NCBI GenBank assembly: GCA_027489375.1
Contig: JAIXZW010000001.1
Span: 1 to 64,000 of the forward strand
DNA length: 64,000 nt
DNA from: Paracoccaceae bacterium
Lineage (GTDB): Bacteria > Pseudomonadota > Alphaproteobacteria > Rhodobacterales > Rhodobacteraceae
Direction: 5' to 3'
In this document: piece by piece, positions 29,878 through 38,375 of the stretch
Layout: every line of letters starts with the position of its first letter
Position numbering within the stretch: position 1 is the first letter of the stretch
Position numbers and translations under genes: made by a program
Notes under the pieces: generated by a model
Told to the model about the DNA's origin: nothing
Seen by the model: the letters and a program-made list of their open reading frames with translations, nothing else
Database searches by the model: none

Positions 29878-29899
29878 ACTTTACGAAACGTAGTCAAAT
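29877..29899. promoter_or_regulatory. putative RpiR-type operator 2
   Basis: AACTTTACGAAACGTAGTCAAA..., aligned without gaps to the sequence at 28839-28861 over 23 bases and identical at about two thirds of positions. It overlaps the stop of the isomerase gene and lies 22 bases before the binding-protein start, suggesting an internal promoter under the same regulator. Confidence 0.45.
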
Positions 29900-29921
29900 C
29901 GTGTTGAATAGGGAGGAAACC

Positions 29922-30971
29922 ATGCAACACATCCTGAAAGGCGGCCTTGCCGCCGCTGCCCTTGCCCTGTCCGTCGGGATGGTTCAGGCGCAAGACCTCG
30001 CACCGCTCAATTCGGATTCCGAACCCGACCGCATGGACTGGTCCGAGCTGGATGCGAAATTCGGTGCCCTGCCCGCCGTTCCGGCAGGGACCAAGGTCGG
30101 TGGCGTGTCGAAAACGCTGACCAACGAATACTGGCGCTCGCTCGGTCAGGGCTACCAGAACGTGGCCGACAGGCTGGGCATCGAATTCGTCTATCAGGCC
30201 GCGCAATCCGAAGGCGACCAGTTGGGCCAGCTCGCCATCGCCGAAAACCTGATCAGCCAAGGGTTCAACGCGCTGCTCTTCTCGCCCCAGACCGACGCCA
30301 ACCTGATCCCCGCGATGGAAAAGGCCACGGCGGCGGGCATCCCCGTGCTCAACGTCAATGACGCGGTGATCCCCTCGGCGGCGCATTACGTGGGCAACGT
30401 GCAAAAGGGCAACGGCGTGAACGTCGCGAACTGGTTCATCGCGAACCGTCCCGATGGCGGCAAGGTTGCCGTGATCGAAGGCCAACCCGGCGTCTATGCC
30501 GCGGGCCAGCGCACCGCGGGCTTCACCGAAACCATCACCGCCGCGGGCAAATTCGAAGTCGTGGCTTCGGTCCCCGCGAACTGGAGCCGTGAAGAGGCGT
30601 TCAACGCCGCCGCGACGATCCTGCAGCAATACCCCGACCTGATCGGGTTCTACGCCAACAACGACGGCATGGCGCTGGGCGTGGTCGAAGCGGTCAAGGC
30701 GGCGGGCAAGCAGGAGCAGGTCGCCGTCTTCGGCACCGACGGCATCTCGGATGCCTATGCCGCCGTGCGGGCGGGCGATCTGACCGGCACCGTCGACAGT
30801 TTCCCCGTCCTGACGGGCGAGGTGGCGATGGAAGTGGCGCTGCGCCTGATGGCGGGACAAGCGTTGCCGCGTGTGGTCGCAACGCCGCAGGCGCTGATCA
30901 CCAAGGACAACGTGGAAACCTTCGCCACCTCCGACATGGCAGCCCTCCGCGCCGCCCTTCTGGCCCAGTAA
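29922..30971 (+). CDS. sugar ABC transporter substrate-binding protein
   Basis: 349 residues. Sec signal peptide (MQHILKGGLAAAALALSVGM, cleavage near VQAQ), then a ribose-type periplasmic binding fold (GVSKTLTNEYWRSLGQGYQN; AVFGTDGISDAYAAVRAGDL). The mature protein has an unusual ~35-residue extension before the first strand. ATG 29922 follows GGGAGGAAAC. It should bind the sugar handled by the flanking isomerase and kinase. A perfect hairpin follows its stop. Confidence 0.92.
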   Translation: MQHILKGGLAAAALALSVGMVQAQDLAPLNSDSEPDRMDWSELDAKFGALPAVPAGTKVGGVSKTLTNEYWRSLGQGYQNVADRLGIEFVYQAAQSEGDQLGQLAIAENLISQGFNALLFSPQTDANLIPAMEKATAAGIPVLNVNDAVIPSAAHYVGNVQKGNGVNVANWFIANRPDGGKVAVIEGQPGVYAAGQRTAGFTETITAAGKFEVVASVPANWSREEAFNAAATILQQYPDLIGFYANNDGMALGVVEAVKAAGKQEQVAVFGTDGISDAYAAVRAGDLTGTVDSFPVLTGEVAMEVALRLMAGQALPRVVATPQALITKDNVETFATSDMAALRAALLAQ

Positions 30972-30981
30972 GCGCCGTCCC

Positions 30982-31016
30982 GTCATCCCGCCTGCCGCTC
31001 CCGCAGGCGGGATGAC
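30982..31016 (+). terminator. intercistronic hairpin after binding-protein gene
   Basis: Perfect 14-bp stem GTCATCCCGCCTGC/GCAGGCGGGATGAC with a 7-base loop, 10 bases after the stop, no T run. The 3' arm contains an ATG (31012) in frame with the ATPase; being buried in the stem, it is an unlikely start. Confidence 0.65.
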
Positions 31017-31035
31017 CCCTTCCAACGGAATCTCC

Positions 31036-32523
31036 ATGACCCCGCGCCTTGTCCTTGCCGAAATCGAGAAATCCTTCGGGCCGCTGCGCGTCCTGCATGG
31101 CGTCACGCTGACCGTCGCCGCAGGCGAGGTGCATGGCCTTCTGGGCGAGAACGGGGCGGGCAAATCCACCCTTCTCAACATCCTCTCCGGCGTCTTCCGC
31201 GCCGATGCGGGTCGGGTCGAGATCGACGGGCGGGCCTGCACGATCACCTCGCCCCGCGATGCGACCGTTGCCGGCATCGCGATGATCCATCAGGAATTGC
31301 AGCAGGTTCCGGAACTTACCGTAGCACAGAACATCTTCCTCGGGGCCTCGATCCGCCACAAGGGCGGGCTGTTCATAGACCGCAGCGCACAAGAGACAGA
31401 GGCGCGGCGTCTCCTCGCCCCGCTCGATCCGGCGATCGACGTGACCGCGCCGATCAAATCCCTGCGCGTCGCGCAACGCCAGATCGTGGAAATCGCCAAG
31501 GCGCTGCGGGCAAGGGCGAAGATCATCGCGATGGACGAGCCGACCTCGAGCCTGACCCCCAAGGAATTCGACCGTCTGGTCGAGGTGATCCGCGGCCTGC
31601 AAGCCCAAGGCGTGTCGGTCATCTACGTCTCCCACAAGATGGACGAGGTTTACCGCGTCTGCCAAAGCGCCACGATCCTGCGGGACGGGCGGCTCGTCGG
31701 GCGGGTCGACCTGCCGCAAACGCCGGTGGGAACCGTCATCGAACGCATGGTCGGGCGCGAATTGGCGCATGGCGTGCATCACGGCTTTGCCCGCGACCGC
31801 GTGGTGCTGGAAACACGCGGGCTGACGCGGGGCAGGGCGGTGCAAGACGCATCCCTGACCCTGCGCGAGGGCGAGGTTCTGTGCATCGCGGGTCTTGTCG
31901 GCTCGGGCCGGACCGAACTCTTGCGCCTGATCGCGGGCGTGGATGCCGCCGACGCGGGCGCGGTTCTGGTCGATGGCACCGAAGTCGCCGGCGGCGATCC
32001 GCGCCGCCGCATCCGTGCGGGGCTGGGCCTCTTGCCCGAAGAGCGCAAGCGTGACGGCATTATCCGCCACCGCCCCGTCACCACCAACATCGCCCTTCCC
32101 GCCATGCGCCGCTTCTCGCGCTTCGGCCTCATCCGCCGCGCCGCGTTGCGCGCGCGGGCCGAAGAGTTGATGCGCGACGTGCAACTCCGCCCCCTCGACG
32201 TGTCGCGCCCCATCGGCAGCTTTTCGGGCGGCAACCAGCAAAAGGCGATCATCGGGCGCTGGCTCGCCGCCGACACCCGCATCTTTCTTTTCGACGAACC
32301 CACGCGGGGCATCGACGTGGGCGCCAAGGCCGAAATCTACGCGCTGATCGAACGCCTCGCCGAACAGGGGCGCTCGATCCTCGTCGTCTCTTCCGAACTG
32401 CCCGAGGTGATCCGCCTTGCCGACCGCGTGCTCGTGATGCGGCAAGGGCGGATCGCCGCCGAACTGGCGGCAGGAGAGATCACCGAAGAAAACATCGCCC
32501 GCCACGCCATTCCCGCCGCCTGA
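31036..32523 (+). CDS. sugar ABC transporter ATP-binding protein (RbsA-like)
   Basis: 495 residues from ATG 31036. Two ATPase halves: Walker A GENGAGKST and Walker B IIAMDEPTSSL in the first; degenerate Walker A GLVGSGRTE, signature FSGGNQQKA and Walker B FLFDEPTRGIDVG in the second. It powers uptake with the permease encoded 22 bases downstream. An in-frame ATG at 31012 lies in the stem of the preceding hairpin, so 31036 (after GGAAT) is preferred. Confidence 0.92.
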   Translation: MTPRLVLAEIEKSFGPLRVLHGVTLTVAAGEVHGLLGENGAGKSTLLNILSGVFRADAGRVEIDGRACTITSPRDATVAGIAMIHQELQQVPELTVAQNIFLGASIRHKGGLFIDRSAQETEARRLLAPLDPAIDVTAPIKSLRVAQRQIVEIAKALRARAKIIAMDEPTSSLTPKEFDRLVEVIRGLQAQGVSVIYVSHKMDEVYRVCQSATILRDGRLVGRVDLPQTPVGTVIERMVGRELAHGVHHGFARDRVVLETRGLTRGRAVQDASLTLREGEVLCIAGLVGSGRTELLRLIAGVDAADAGAVLVDGTEVAGGDPRRRIRAGLGLLPEERKRDGIIRHRPVTTNIALPAMRRFSRFGLIRRAALRARAEELMRDVQLRPLDVSRPIGSFSGGNQQKAIIGRWLAADTRIFLFDEPTRGIDVGAKAEIYALIERLAEQGRSILVVSSELPEVIRLADRVLVMRQGRIAAELAAGEITEENIARHAIPAA

Positions 32524-32545
32524 CGCCTGACCCGAGGATACCGCC

Positions 32546-33508
32546 ATGACCGCCCCCACCCGTCCCGCCCTCCTGTCCCGCATCCGCTTTCGGGATGCCG
32601 GAACGCTGCTTGGCCTCGTGCTGATCGCGGTGATCTTCTCGGTGCTGACGCCGGTGTTCCTGACGACGCCGAACCTGATGAACATCCTTCAGCAATCGGC
32701 CATCAACGCCTGCATCGCGCTTGGTATGACGCTGGTGATCATCTCGGGCGGGATCGACCTGTCGGTCGGCCCCGTGGCCGCGCTGTCGGCGGTGCTGGGC
32801 GCTGCGATGATGGTGGCAGGGCTGCCCGTGCCGCTCGCCGTTCTGGCCGCGCTGGCGGTGGGGCTGGGCTGCGGGCTGTTCAACGGCGTTCTGATCACAT
32901 GGGGCGGTTTGCAGCCCTTCATCGTCACACTGGGCGGGCTGTCGCTCTTTCGCGCCTTCGCGCTGATCTACACGGGCGGCACGCCGATCTTCGGCATCCC
33001 CGAAGGCTTCCGCGCCTTTACCAACGGCACGGTCGCAGGGGTGCCCAACCCCGTGCTGATCGTGGTCGTGCTGGCACTGGCCGCATGGGTCGTCCTGAAC
33101 CGGACGCCGCTTGGCGAATACATGATGGCCGTGGGCGGCAACGAGGAGGCGGCGCGGATTTCCGGCGTTCCGGTGCGGCTGACGAAACTGGCGGCCTATA
33201 TGATCTCGGGCCTCATGGCGTCGGTCGCGGCGATGATCCTGATCGGGCGGCTGGGCGCGGCGGAGCCGACGCTCGGCACCCTGTGGGAGTTGGACGCCAT
33301 CGCGGCGGCCGCCATCGGCGGGGCGTCGCTGATGGGCGGGCGCGGGTCTATCATGGGAACGCTGATCGGATGCGTCATCCTTGGCGCTTTGCGCAACGGA
33401 CTTACGCTTATGAACGTGCAAGCCTTCTACCAATTGCTTGCCACGGGTATCATCATCATCGTGGCGATGCTGATCGACCGGGCGACAAGTGGCAAGCAGG
33501 GGGGCTGA
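32546..33508 (+). CDS. sugar ABC transporter permease (RbsC-like)
   Basis: 320 residues, eight or more hydrophobic segments, with the family motif VIISGGIDLSVGPVAALSA (~residue 62-80) and the cytoplasmic GGNEEAARISGVPV (~197). Inner-membrane partner of the ATPase upstream. Its TGA overlaps the ATG of the RpiR gene (TGATG), so the regulator is translated with the transporter. Confidence 0.92.
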   Translation: MTAPTRPALLSRIRFRDAGTLLGLVLIAVIFSVLTPVFLTTPNLMNILQQSAINACIALGMTLVIISGGIDLSVGPVAALSAVLGAAMMVAGLPVPLAVLAALAVGLGCGLFNGVLITWGGLQPFIVTLGGLSLFRAFALIYTGGTPIFGIPEGFRAFTNGTVAGVPNPVLIVVVLALAAWVVLNRTPLGEYMMAVGGNEEAARISGVPVRLTKLAAYMISGLMASVAAMILIGRLGAAEPTLGTLWELDAIAAAAIGGASLMGGRGSIMGTLIGCVILGALRNGLTLMNVQAFYQLLATGIIIIVAMLIDRATSGKQGG

Positions 33509-34362
33509 TGAACGATCCAAGGGCCGTGGGGCCGCAAATCAGGATGAGACTGCCGAGCCTTACCCCGCTGGAAGGCAAGGTCGCCGCCGACATCCTTGCC
33601 CGCCGCGACATCAACGGCGACACCTCCCTGCGCGAGGTGGCCGAAGGGTCGGGCGTGTCCGAGGCGATGGTGGTCAAGGTCGCCAAGAAACTGGGCTTCG
33701 CGGGGTTCCGCGAATTCCGCGCCGGACTGATCGACTATTACGGGTCGGAAAGCGCCAGCCTGCATTCCGAAATCTCGGCCGACGATACGGCGGGCGAGGT
33801 GGTGCAAAAGGTCTTCCGCACCGCGATGCAGGCGCTCGAGGAAACCTTTGCCATCCTCGACCTCGAAGCCTTCGAACGGGCGGCGGATTACCTTCACCGC
33901 GCAAGGCAGCGGGATTTCTACGGCCTTGGCGGTTCGGCCCAGATCGCCCGCGATGTCAGCCACAAATTCCTGCGCATCGGCATCCGCACCAGCGTGTTCG
34001 ACGACGCGCATATGATGATGATGTCGGCAGCCCTGCTGACACCCGACGATGTGGCGGTCGCCTATTCCCACTCCGGCACCACCACCGCCGTGATCGAGGC
34101 GCTGGAGCTTGCCCGCAAGAACGGTGCGCGGACCATTGCGGTGACGAATTACCCCGACAGCCCGCTGGCCCGCATGGCCGATGTGGTGCTGTGTTCCACC
34201 GCGCAGAACTCGCCGCTTCTGGGCGAGAATGCCACGGCGCGGATCGCGCAGCTAAATCTTCTTGACGCGCTGTTCGTCGCCACGGCGCAGCGCGACCGCA
34301 AAAACGCGGATGCCAACCTGTCCCGCACCATGCGGGCCGTCCAGTCGAAACGAAGGGGATAA
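33508..34362 (+). CDS. RpiR family transcription regulator
   Basis: 284 residues. N-terminal helix-turn-helix (TSLREVAEGSGVSEAMVVKVAK, ~30-55) and a C-terminal SIS sugar-phosphate-binding domain (FYGLGGSAQIARDVSHKFLR; VAYSHSGTTTAVIEAL). RpiR proteins sense phosphorylated sugars and control the operon they sit in; here the ligand would be the isomerase or kinase product. Start overlaps the permease stop. The paired AACTTTAC...CAAA sequences at 28839 and 29877 are the best candidate operators. Confidence 0.9.
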   Translation: MNDPRAVGPQIRMRLPSLTPLEGKVAADILARRDINGDTSLREVAEGSGVSEAMVVKVAKKLGFAGFREFRAGLIDYYGSESASLHSEISADDTAGEVVQKVFRTAMQALEETFAILDLEAFERAADYLHRARQRDFYGLGGSAQIARDVSHKFLRIGIRTSVFDDAHMMMMSAALLTPDDVAVAYSHSGTTTAVIEALELARKNGARTIAVTNYPDSPLARMADVVLCSTAQNSPLLGENATARIAQLNLLDALFVATAQRDRKNADANLSRTMRAVQSKRRG

Positions 34363-34365
34363 CCC

Positions 34366-35244
34366 ATGCCGCAACCGCCCGTGGTCCTTGTCGTCGGATC
34401 GCTGCACCATGACATCATGGTCGAAGCCGATCACCTGCCACGGGCCGACGAAACCGCTGTCGGCAGCCGCTGGTATCCGAAATTCGGCGGCAAGGGCGGC
34501 AATCAGGCGGTCGCCGCACAGGCCGCGGGCGCAAGGGGCCGCATGTTCGGGGCGGTGGGACGCGACGGGTTCGGCACCTTCCTTCTGGAGGCACTCGACA
34601 AGGGCGGGGTGGACCGCCGCTTCGTCCGCACCGTCGATGGCGCGGGATCGGGGATGAGCGTGGCGATACAGGACGGCGCGGGCGACTATGCGGCAACCAT
34701 CGTCTCGGGGGCCAACCTGCTGCTCGACCCGCACTCCCTTGAGGATGCGGATTTGTGGGCGGATGTGCGCGCCCTCGTCCTGCAAAACGAAATCCCCGTC
34801 GCGGTCAACCTTGCGGCTGCAGGGGCCGCACGGGCGCGGGGTATCCCCGTCCTCCTGAACGCCGCCCCCGCCCGCGAGGTGCCGCGCGACTTGCGGGCGC
34901 TGGTCGACGTGCTCGTCGTCAACGCGGTCGAGGCCGAGATGTCCGGCTCCGACCCCGTCACCGACCTCGCCTCCGCCCTCTCCGCCGCGCGCCACCTTGC
35001 CGCGCAATATGACAGCGTGGTCGTCACCGCAGGGGCGCAAGGTCTGGCCGCTTGGACCGCCGAGGATGTCCAGATCATGCTCCCCGCCCGCAAGGTGCGC
35101 GTGCACAGCACCCACGGCGCGGGGGATTGCTTCACCGGAACATTGGCTGCGGCCCTCGCCTCGGGCCGGACACTGGCCGAAGCCTGCACCACCGCCTCGG
35201 ACGCGGCAGCCGCGCATGTGGCAGGGGGCCGCGCGCAAGGCTGA
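34366..35244 (+). CDS. PfkB family carbohydrate kinase (ribokinase-like)
   Basis: 292 residues. Both PfkB signatures are present: FGGKGGNQAVAAQAAG (~38-53) and the catalytic VHSTHGAGDCFTGTLAA with the anion hole GAGD (~250). These enzymes phosphorylate furanose sugars with ATP in the cytosol. The start lies three bases past the RpiR stop, with GGGGAT as ribosome site. Last gene of the isomerase-transport-regulator-kinase operon; it likely traps the imported or isomerised sugar. Confidence 0.9.
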   Translation: MPQPPVVLVVGSLHHDIMVEADHLPRADETAVGSRWYPKFGGKGGNQAVAAQAAGARGRMFGAVGRDGFGTFLLEALDKGGVDRRFVRTVDGAGSGMSVAIQDGAGDYAATIVSGANLLLDPHSLEDADLWADVRALVLQNEIPVAVNLAAAGAARARGIPVLLNAAPAREVPRDLRALVDVLVVNAVEAEMSGSDPVTDLASALSAARHLAAQYDSVVVTAGAQGLAAWTAEDVQIMLPARKVRVHSTHGAGDCFTGTLAAALASGRTLAEACTTASDAAAAHVAGGRAQG

Positions 35245-35310
35245 TGTAGAACAAGGGCGTCCGCGCCCCGCTGCGCTAAGACTCGGACACAGCAACCCGA
35301 AGGGTGAAAG

Positions 35311-36018
35311 ATGCCGCTTCCCTACCGATCCGCACATCAGGAATTGCACTACCTTGACCGCGCCGGATGGCTGCGCGCCGCCGTGCTCGGCGCGAATGAC
35401 GGGATCGTCTCGGTCGCCTCGCTGATCGTCGGCGTGGCCGCGGCAGACCCGGGCCGCGCCGCCATCCTTGTCGCGGGGGCGGCGGGGCTTGCGGCAGGGG
35501 CCATGTCGATGGCGGCGGGGGAATACGTCTCCGTTTCCTCGCAATACGATGTGGAGCGCGCCGACATCGCCCGCGAAACGCAGGCGCTGAAAGACACGCC
35601 CGAGGACGAGGAGCGCGAGCTTGCCTCCCTCTACGAATCGCGCGGGCTCTCGCCGCGGACGGCGGCACTGGTGGCGCATGAGCTGACGCAGAAGGACGCC
35701 CTGGCCGCGCATGTCCGAGACGAACTCGGCCTGTCCGAAGTGCATGCCGCCAACCCGCTGCAGGCGGCCTTCGCCTCGGGCCTCACCTTCACGCTTGCCG
35801 CCGCCGTGCCCTTGGCCGCCGCCGCCCTCGCGCCCGAGGGGATGATACTCCCCGCCGTCGTGGCCTGCACCCTTCTGAGCCTTGCAGGCCTCGGTGCGCT
35901 CGGCGCGCATGCGGGGGGTGCGCCGAAGCTGCGGGCGACGGCGCGGGTCCTGTTCTGGGGCGCTGCGGCAATGGCGATCACGGCGGGCGTGGGGCGGGTC
36001 TTCGGCGTCTCGGTCTAG
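35311..36018 (+). CDS. VIT family membrane transporter
   Basis: 235 residues. AVLGANDGIVSVASLIVGV and AAGAMSMAAGEYVSVSSQYD are the hallmark segments of the CCC1/VIT1 family, which move iron or manganese across membranes. About five membrane helices, with a cytosolic acidic segment (TPEDEERELASLYESRGL) between the second and third that binds metal in relatives. Start ATG after AAGGGTG. Stands alone after the sugar operon. Confidence 0.88.
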   Translation: MPLPYRSAHQELHYLDRAGWLRAAVLGANDGIVSVASLIVGVAAADPGRAAILVAGAAGLAAGAMSMAAGEYVSVSSQYDVERADIARETQALKDTPEDEERELASLYESRGLSPRTAALVAHELTQKDALAAHVRDELGLSEVHAANPLQAAFASGLTFTLAAAVPLAAAALAPEGMILPAVVACTLLSLAGLGALGAHAGGAPKLRATARVLFWGAAAMAITAGVGRVFGVSV

Positions 36019-36244
36019 CCCCCCCGTCGCGGGCTTCCCCGTCGCGGGCTTCCCCGCAGCCGCCGTCCCGCCTTTTCCGCACGGTTAGGACGCAAGACCC
36101 GTCATACAGGCGGCCTGCATCCCAAGCGTCACCCGAACAGGACGCTTGCGGCACCGGATGGCACCTGCGTCTCATGCAATGAATTCGGTGTGGTTCCCAA
36201 ACCTGCGCCGGCATGATCAATATCGACAGCGTGGATGGAGAAAG

Positions 36245-36319
36245 TGGCAGCCCGTAGGGGAGTCGAACCCCTCTTACCTGGTTGAAAACCAGGTGTCCTA
36301 ACCGATAGACGAACGGGCC
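36245..36319 (-). tRNA. tRNA-Glu (TTC)
   Basis: Read on the minus strand it begins GGCCCGTTCGTCTATCGG and ends ACGGGCTGCCA with encoded CCA. Anticodon loop TTTTCAA inside an ACCTGG/CCAGGT stem gives TTC. The first acceptor pair is G-U. Confidence 0.97.
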
Positions 36320-36468
36320 GCGGTTGGTGGGGCGGTGTCTAATCGGGGCCGCACCGACTCGCAAGAGGAAAAATGAAGCGGAACGCAGGGTTGCGTGCGA
36401 TGCGCCGCGCCGCCCCGCAAATCCCGCGCCGGCCCCGCCAAAGCTGCGGGCCGCGATGGCGCCGCCCC

Positions 36469-38220
36469 TCAGGCCCGCGCCGCATCCTCGACGCGCAACT
36501 GCACCTTGGTCCGGCCGTTGTAGGTGTTCAACTCCAGCCGCCCCGCCAGATGGAAGCGCGCATGGCCCCCCTCCATCAGCGCAGGCCCGATCGCGCTGTC
36601 GAAGGCACCAAAGGCCACGCCCTCGACGCTGCCGCCCATCCCGTCGGTGATCGCCAGCCGCAGATGCGCCTCGCCGATCCGCCGCGCGCCGACCGCAACA
36701 CCCGCAAAGGCAAAGCGCGGCGCGGGCGAGGACGCGCCGAACGGCCCCGCCTCCTCCAGCTTCTCCACCAGTTCCAGACTGGCCGCCTGCGGCATCAAAA
36801 GCCCGTCCAGCTTCAGGTCCGCAGGCCCGCCAGCCCCCGCCCCCTGCTTGGCCAGCAACTCCGACAGCCGCGCCATCGCCTCTTCCACGCGATCCTCGGC
36901 CACGGTCAAACCCGCCGCCATCTTGTGCCCGCCGCCCTTGATCAGCAGCCCTTCCTCGGCCAGCCGGTGCACCGAAGCGCCAAGGTCCACGCCCGAAACC
37001 GACCGCCCCGACCCCTTGCCGATCCCGTCCTCGAAGCCGATCACCACGGCGGGGCGGTTCGTCGCCTCCTTCAGGCGGCTCGCCACGATCCCCACCACCC
37101 CCGGATGCCAGCCCTCCGCCGCCGCCCAGACCAACGGCGCTTCCAGCCCCCGCGCCTCGGCCTGCGCCATCGCCGCGTCGCGCACCCGCGCCTCGATCTC
37201 GCGCCGCTCGCTGTTCAACTCGTCCAGCCGCTGCGCCAAGGCCATCGCCTCATGCGCGTCGGTGCAGCACAGAAGCCGCGCGCCAAGGTCCGCCTGCCCG
37301 ATCCGCCCGCCCGCATTGATGCGCGGCCCCAGCAGGAACCCCAGCGAATGGCAGGTCGGCGCGGTGTCGAGCCGCGAGATATCGGCCAGCACCCGCAGCC
37401 CCACGCGATCCCGCCGCGCCATCACCTTCAACCCCTGCCGCACCAGCGCACGGTTCACGCCCACCAGCGGCGCCACATCCGCCACCGTCGCCAGCGCCAC
37501 AAGGTCCAGCATCGCCATCAGATCCGGCCCCGCGACCCCCTCGCCGCGCAACTGCCGGTTCGCCTCCACCAGCATCAGGAACACGACCGAAGCCGCGCAG
37601 AGATGCGCAAGGCTGCCATCCTCGTCCTGCCGGTTCGGGTTCACCACGGCCAAAGCAGGGGGCAACTCCACCCCGCCAAGGTGATGGTCCAGCACCACCA
37701 CATCCGCCCCCGCCGTCACCGCCGCCGCAATCGGCTCGTGCGACAGCGTCCCGCAATCCACGCAGACGATCAGATCATGCGTCCCTGCCAGCGCCAGCAT
37801 CGCGGGCACGTTCGGCCCGTAACCCTCGTCGATCCGGTCGGGGATATAAAGCGTCGCATCATGCCCCATCGCCCGCAGCCACAGGATCAACAGCGCCGCC
37901 GAAGTGCCTCCATCCACGTCATAATCCGCGAAAACGGCAATCCGCTGCCGCTCGCGCAAGCCCCGCAGGAACCGCCCCGCCGCCTTGCCCATGTCGCGCA
38001 GGACCAGCGGATCGGGCAACAGGTCGCGCAGCGCGGGCGCAAGGTAAAGCCCCGCCTCTTCCGGCGTCACGCCGCGCTTCACCAGCGTGTGGCACAGCGC
38101 CAGCGGCAGGCGCGTCACCTGCGCCATCGCCTCGGCCAGACGGCCCTCCTCGGCCCCCGGACCGACCCAGCGGCGTCCGGTGAGCGAGGCTTCGACATCA
38201 AGGAAAGCACGTTGCGTCAT
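36469..38220 (-). CDS. recJ: single-stranded-DNA-specific exonuclease RecJ
   Basis: 583 residues, normal length. DHH-family motifs in order: VFADYDVDGGTSAAL, CVDCGT, VVVLDHH and the DHHA1 block GPRINAGGRIG, later GGGHKMAAGL. RecJ degrades single-stranded DNA 5' to 3' in recombination and mismatch repair. The open frame continues upstream to 39192 across the permease gene, but the ATG at 38220 (MTQRAFLDVEAS) is the normal N-terminus. Confidence 0.95.
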   Translation of the reverse strand: MTQRAFLDVEASLTGRRWVGPGAEEGRLAEAMAQVTRLPLALCHTLVKRGVTPEEAGLYLAPALRDLLPDPLVLRDMGKAAGRFLRGLRERQRIAVFADYDVDGGTSAALLILWLRAMGHDATLYIPDRIDEGYGPNVPAMLALAGTHDLIVCVDCGTLSHEPIAAAVTAGADVVVLDHHLGGVELPPALAVVNPNRQDEDGSLAHLCAASVVFLMLVEANRQLRGEGVAGPDLMAMLDLVALATVADVAPLVGVNRALVRQGLKVMARRDRVGLRVLADISRLDTAPTCHSLGFLLGPRINAGGRIGQADLGARLLCCTDAHEAMALAQRLDELNSERREIEARVRDAAMAQAEARGLEAPLVWAAAEGWHPGVVGIVASRLKEATNRPAVVIGFEDGIGKGSGRSVSGVDLGASVHRLAEEGLLIKGGGHKMAAGLTVAEDRVEEAMARLSELLAKQGAGAGGPADLKLDGLLMPQAASLELVEKLEEAGPFGASSPAPRFAFAGVAVGARRIGEAHLRLAITDGMGGSVEGVAFGAFDSAIGPALMEGGHARFHLAGRLELNTYNGRTKVQLRVEDAARA

Positions 38221-38280
38221 GCCCCTTGGGATGCCGCAAAGCGCCTGACCCCGCAAGGGGCAAGGCTGCCTCCCTTGCGC

Positions 38281-38348
38281 TTTCACACTGGACAAATATC
38301 CTCGGGGGGTAAGGGCCGGCACGGCCCGAGGGGGGCAGACAGCCCCCC
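38281..38348. repeat. CAAATA-CGGGGGG intergenic element, single copy
   Basis: TTTCACACTGGACAAATATCC (to 38301) runs on into TCGGGGGG, and is followed at 38330-38348 by a GGGGGG-CAGACA-GCCCCCC hairpin. Same core sequence as elements at 43391-43473, 52477-52540, 56392-56475 and 63437-63503. Lies between recJ and the permease pair. Confidence 0.75.
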
Positions 38349-38375
38349 TTGCGACGCCAGCCACGACCGCAGCCC

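Noticed and set aside
31012-31035. ATG 31012 as start of the second RbsA-like ATPase
   Set aside because: It lies inside the 3' arm of a perfect hairpin; 31036 is accessible and begins at the usual family N-terminus.
34415-35192. Minus-strand frames opposite the PfkB kinase
   Set aside because: Shadows of a gene with clear PfkB signatures.
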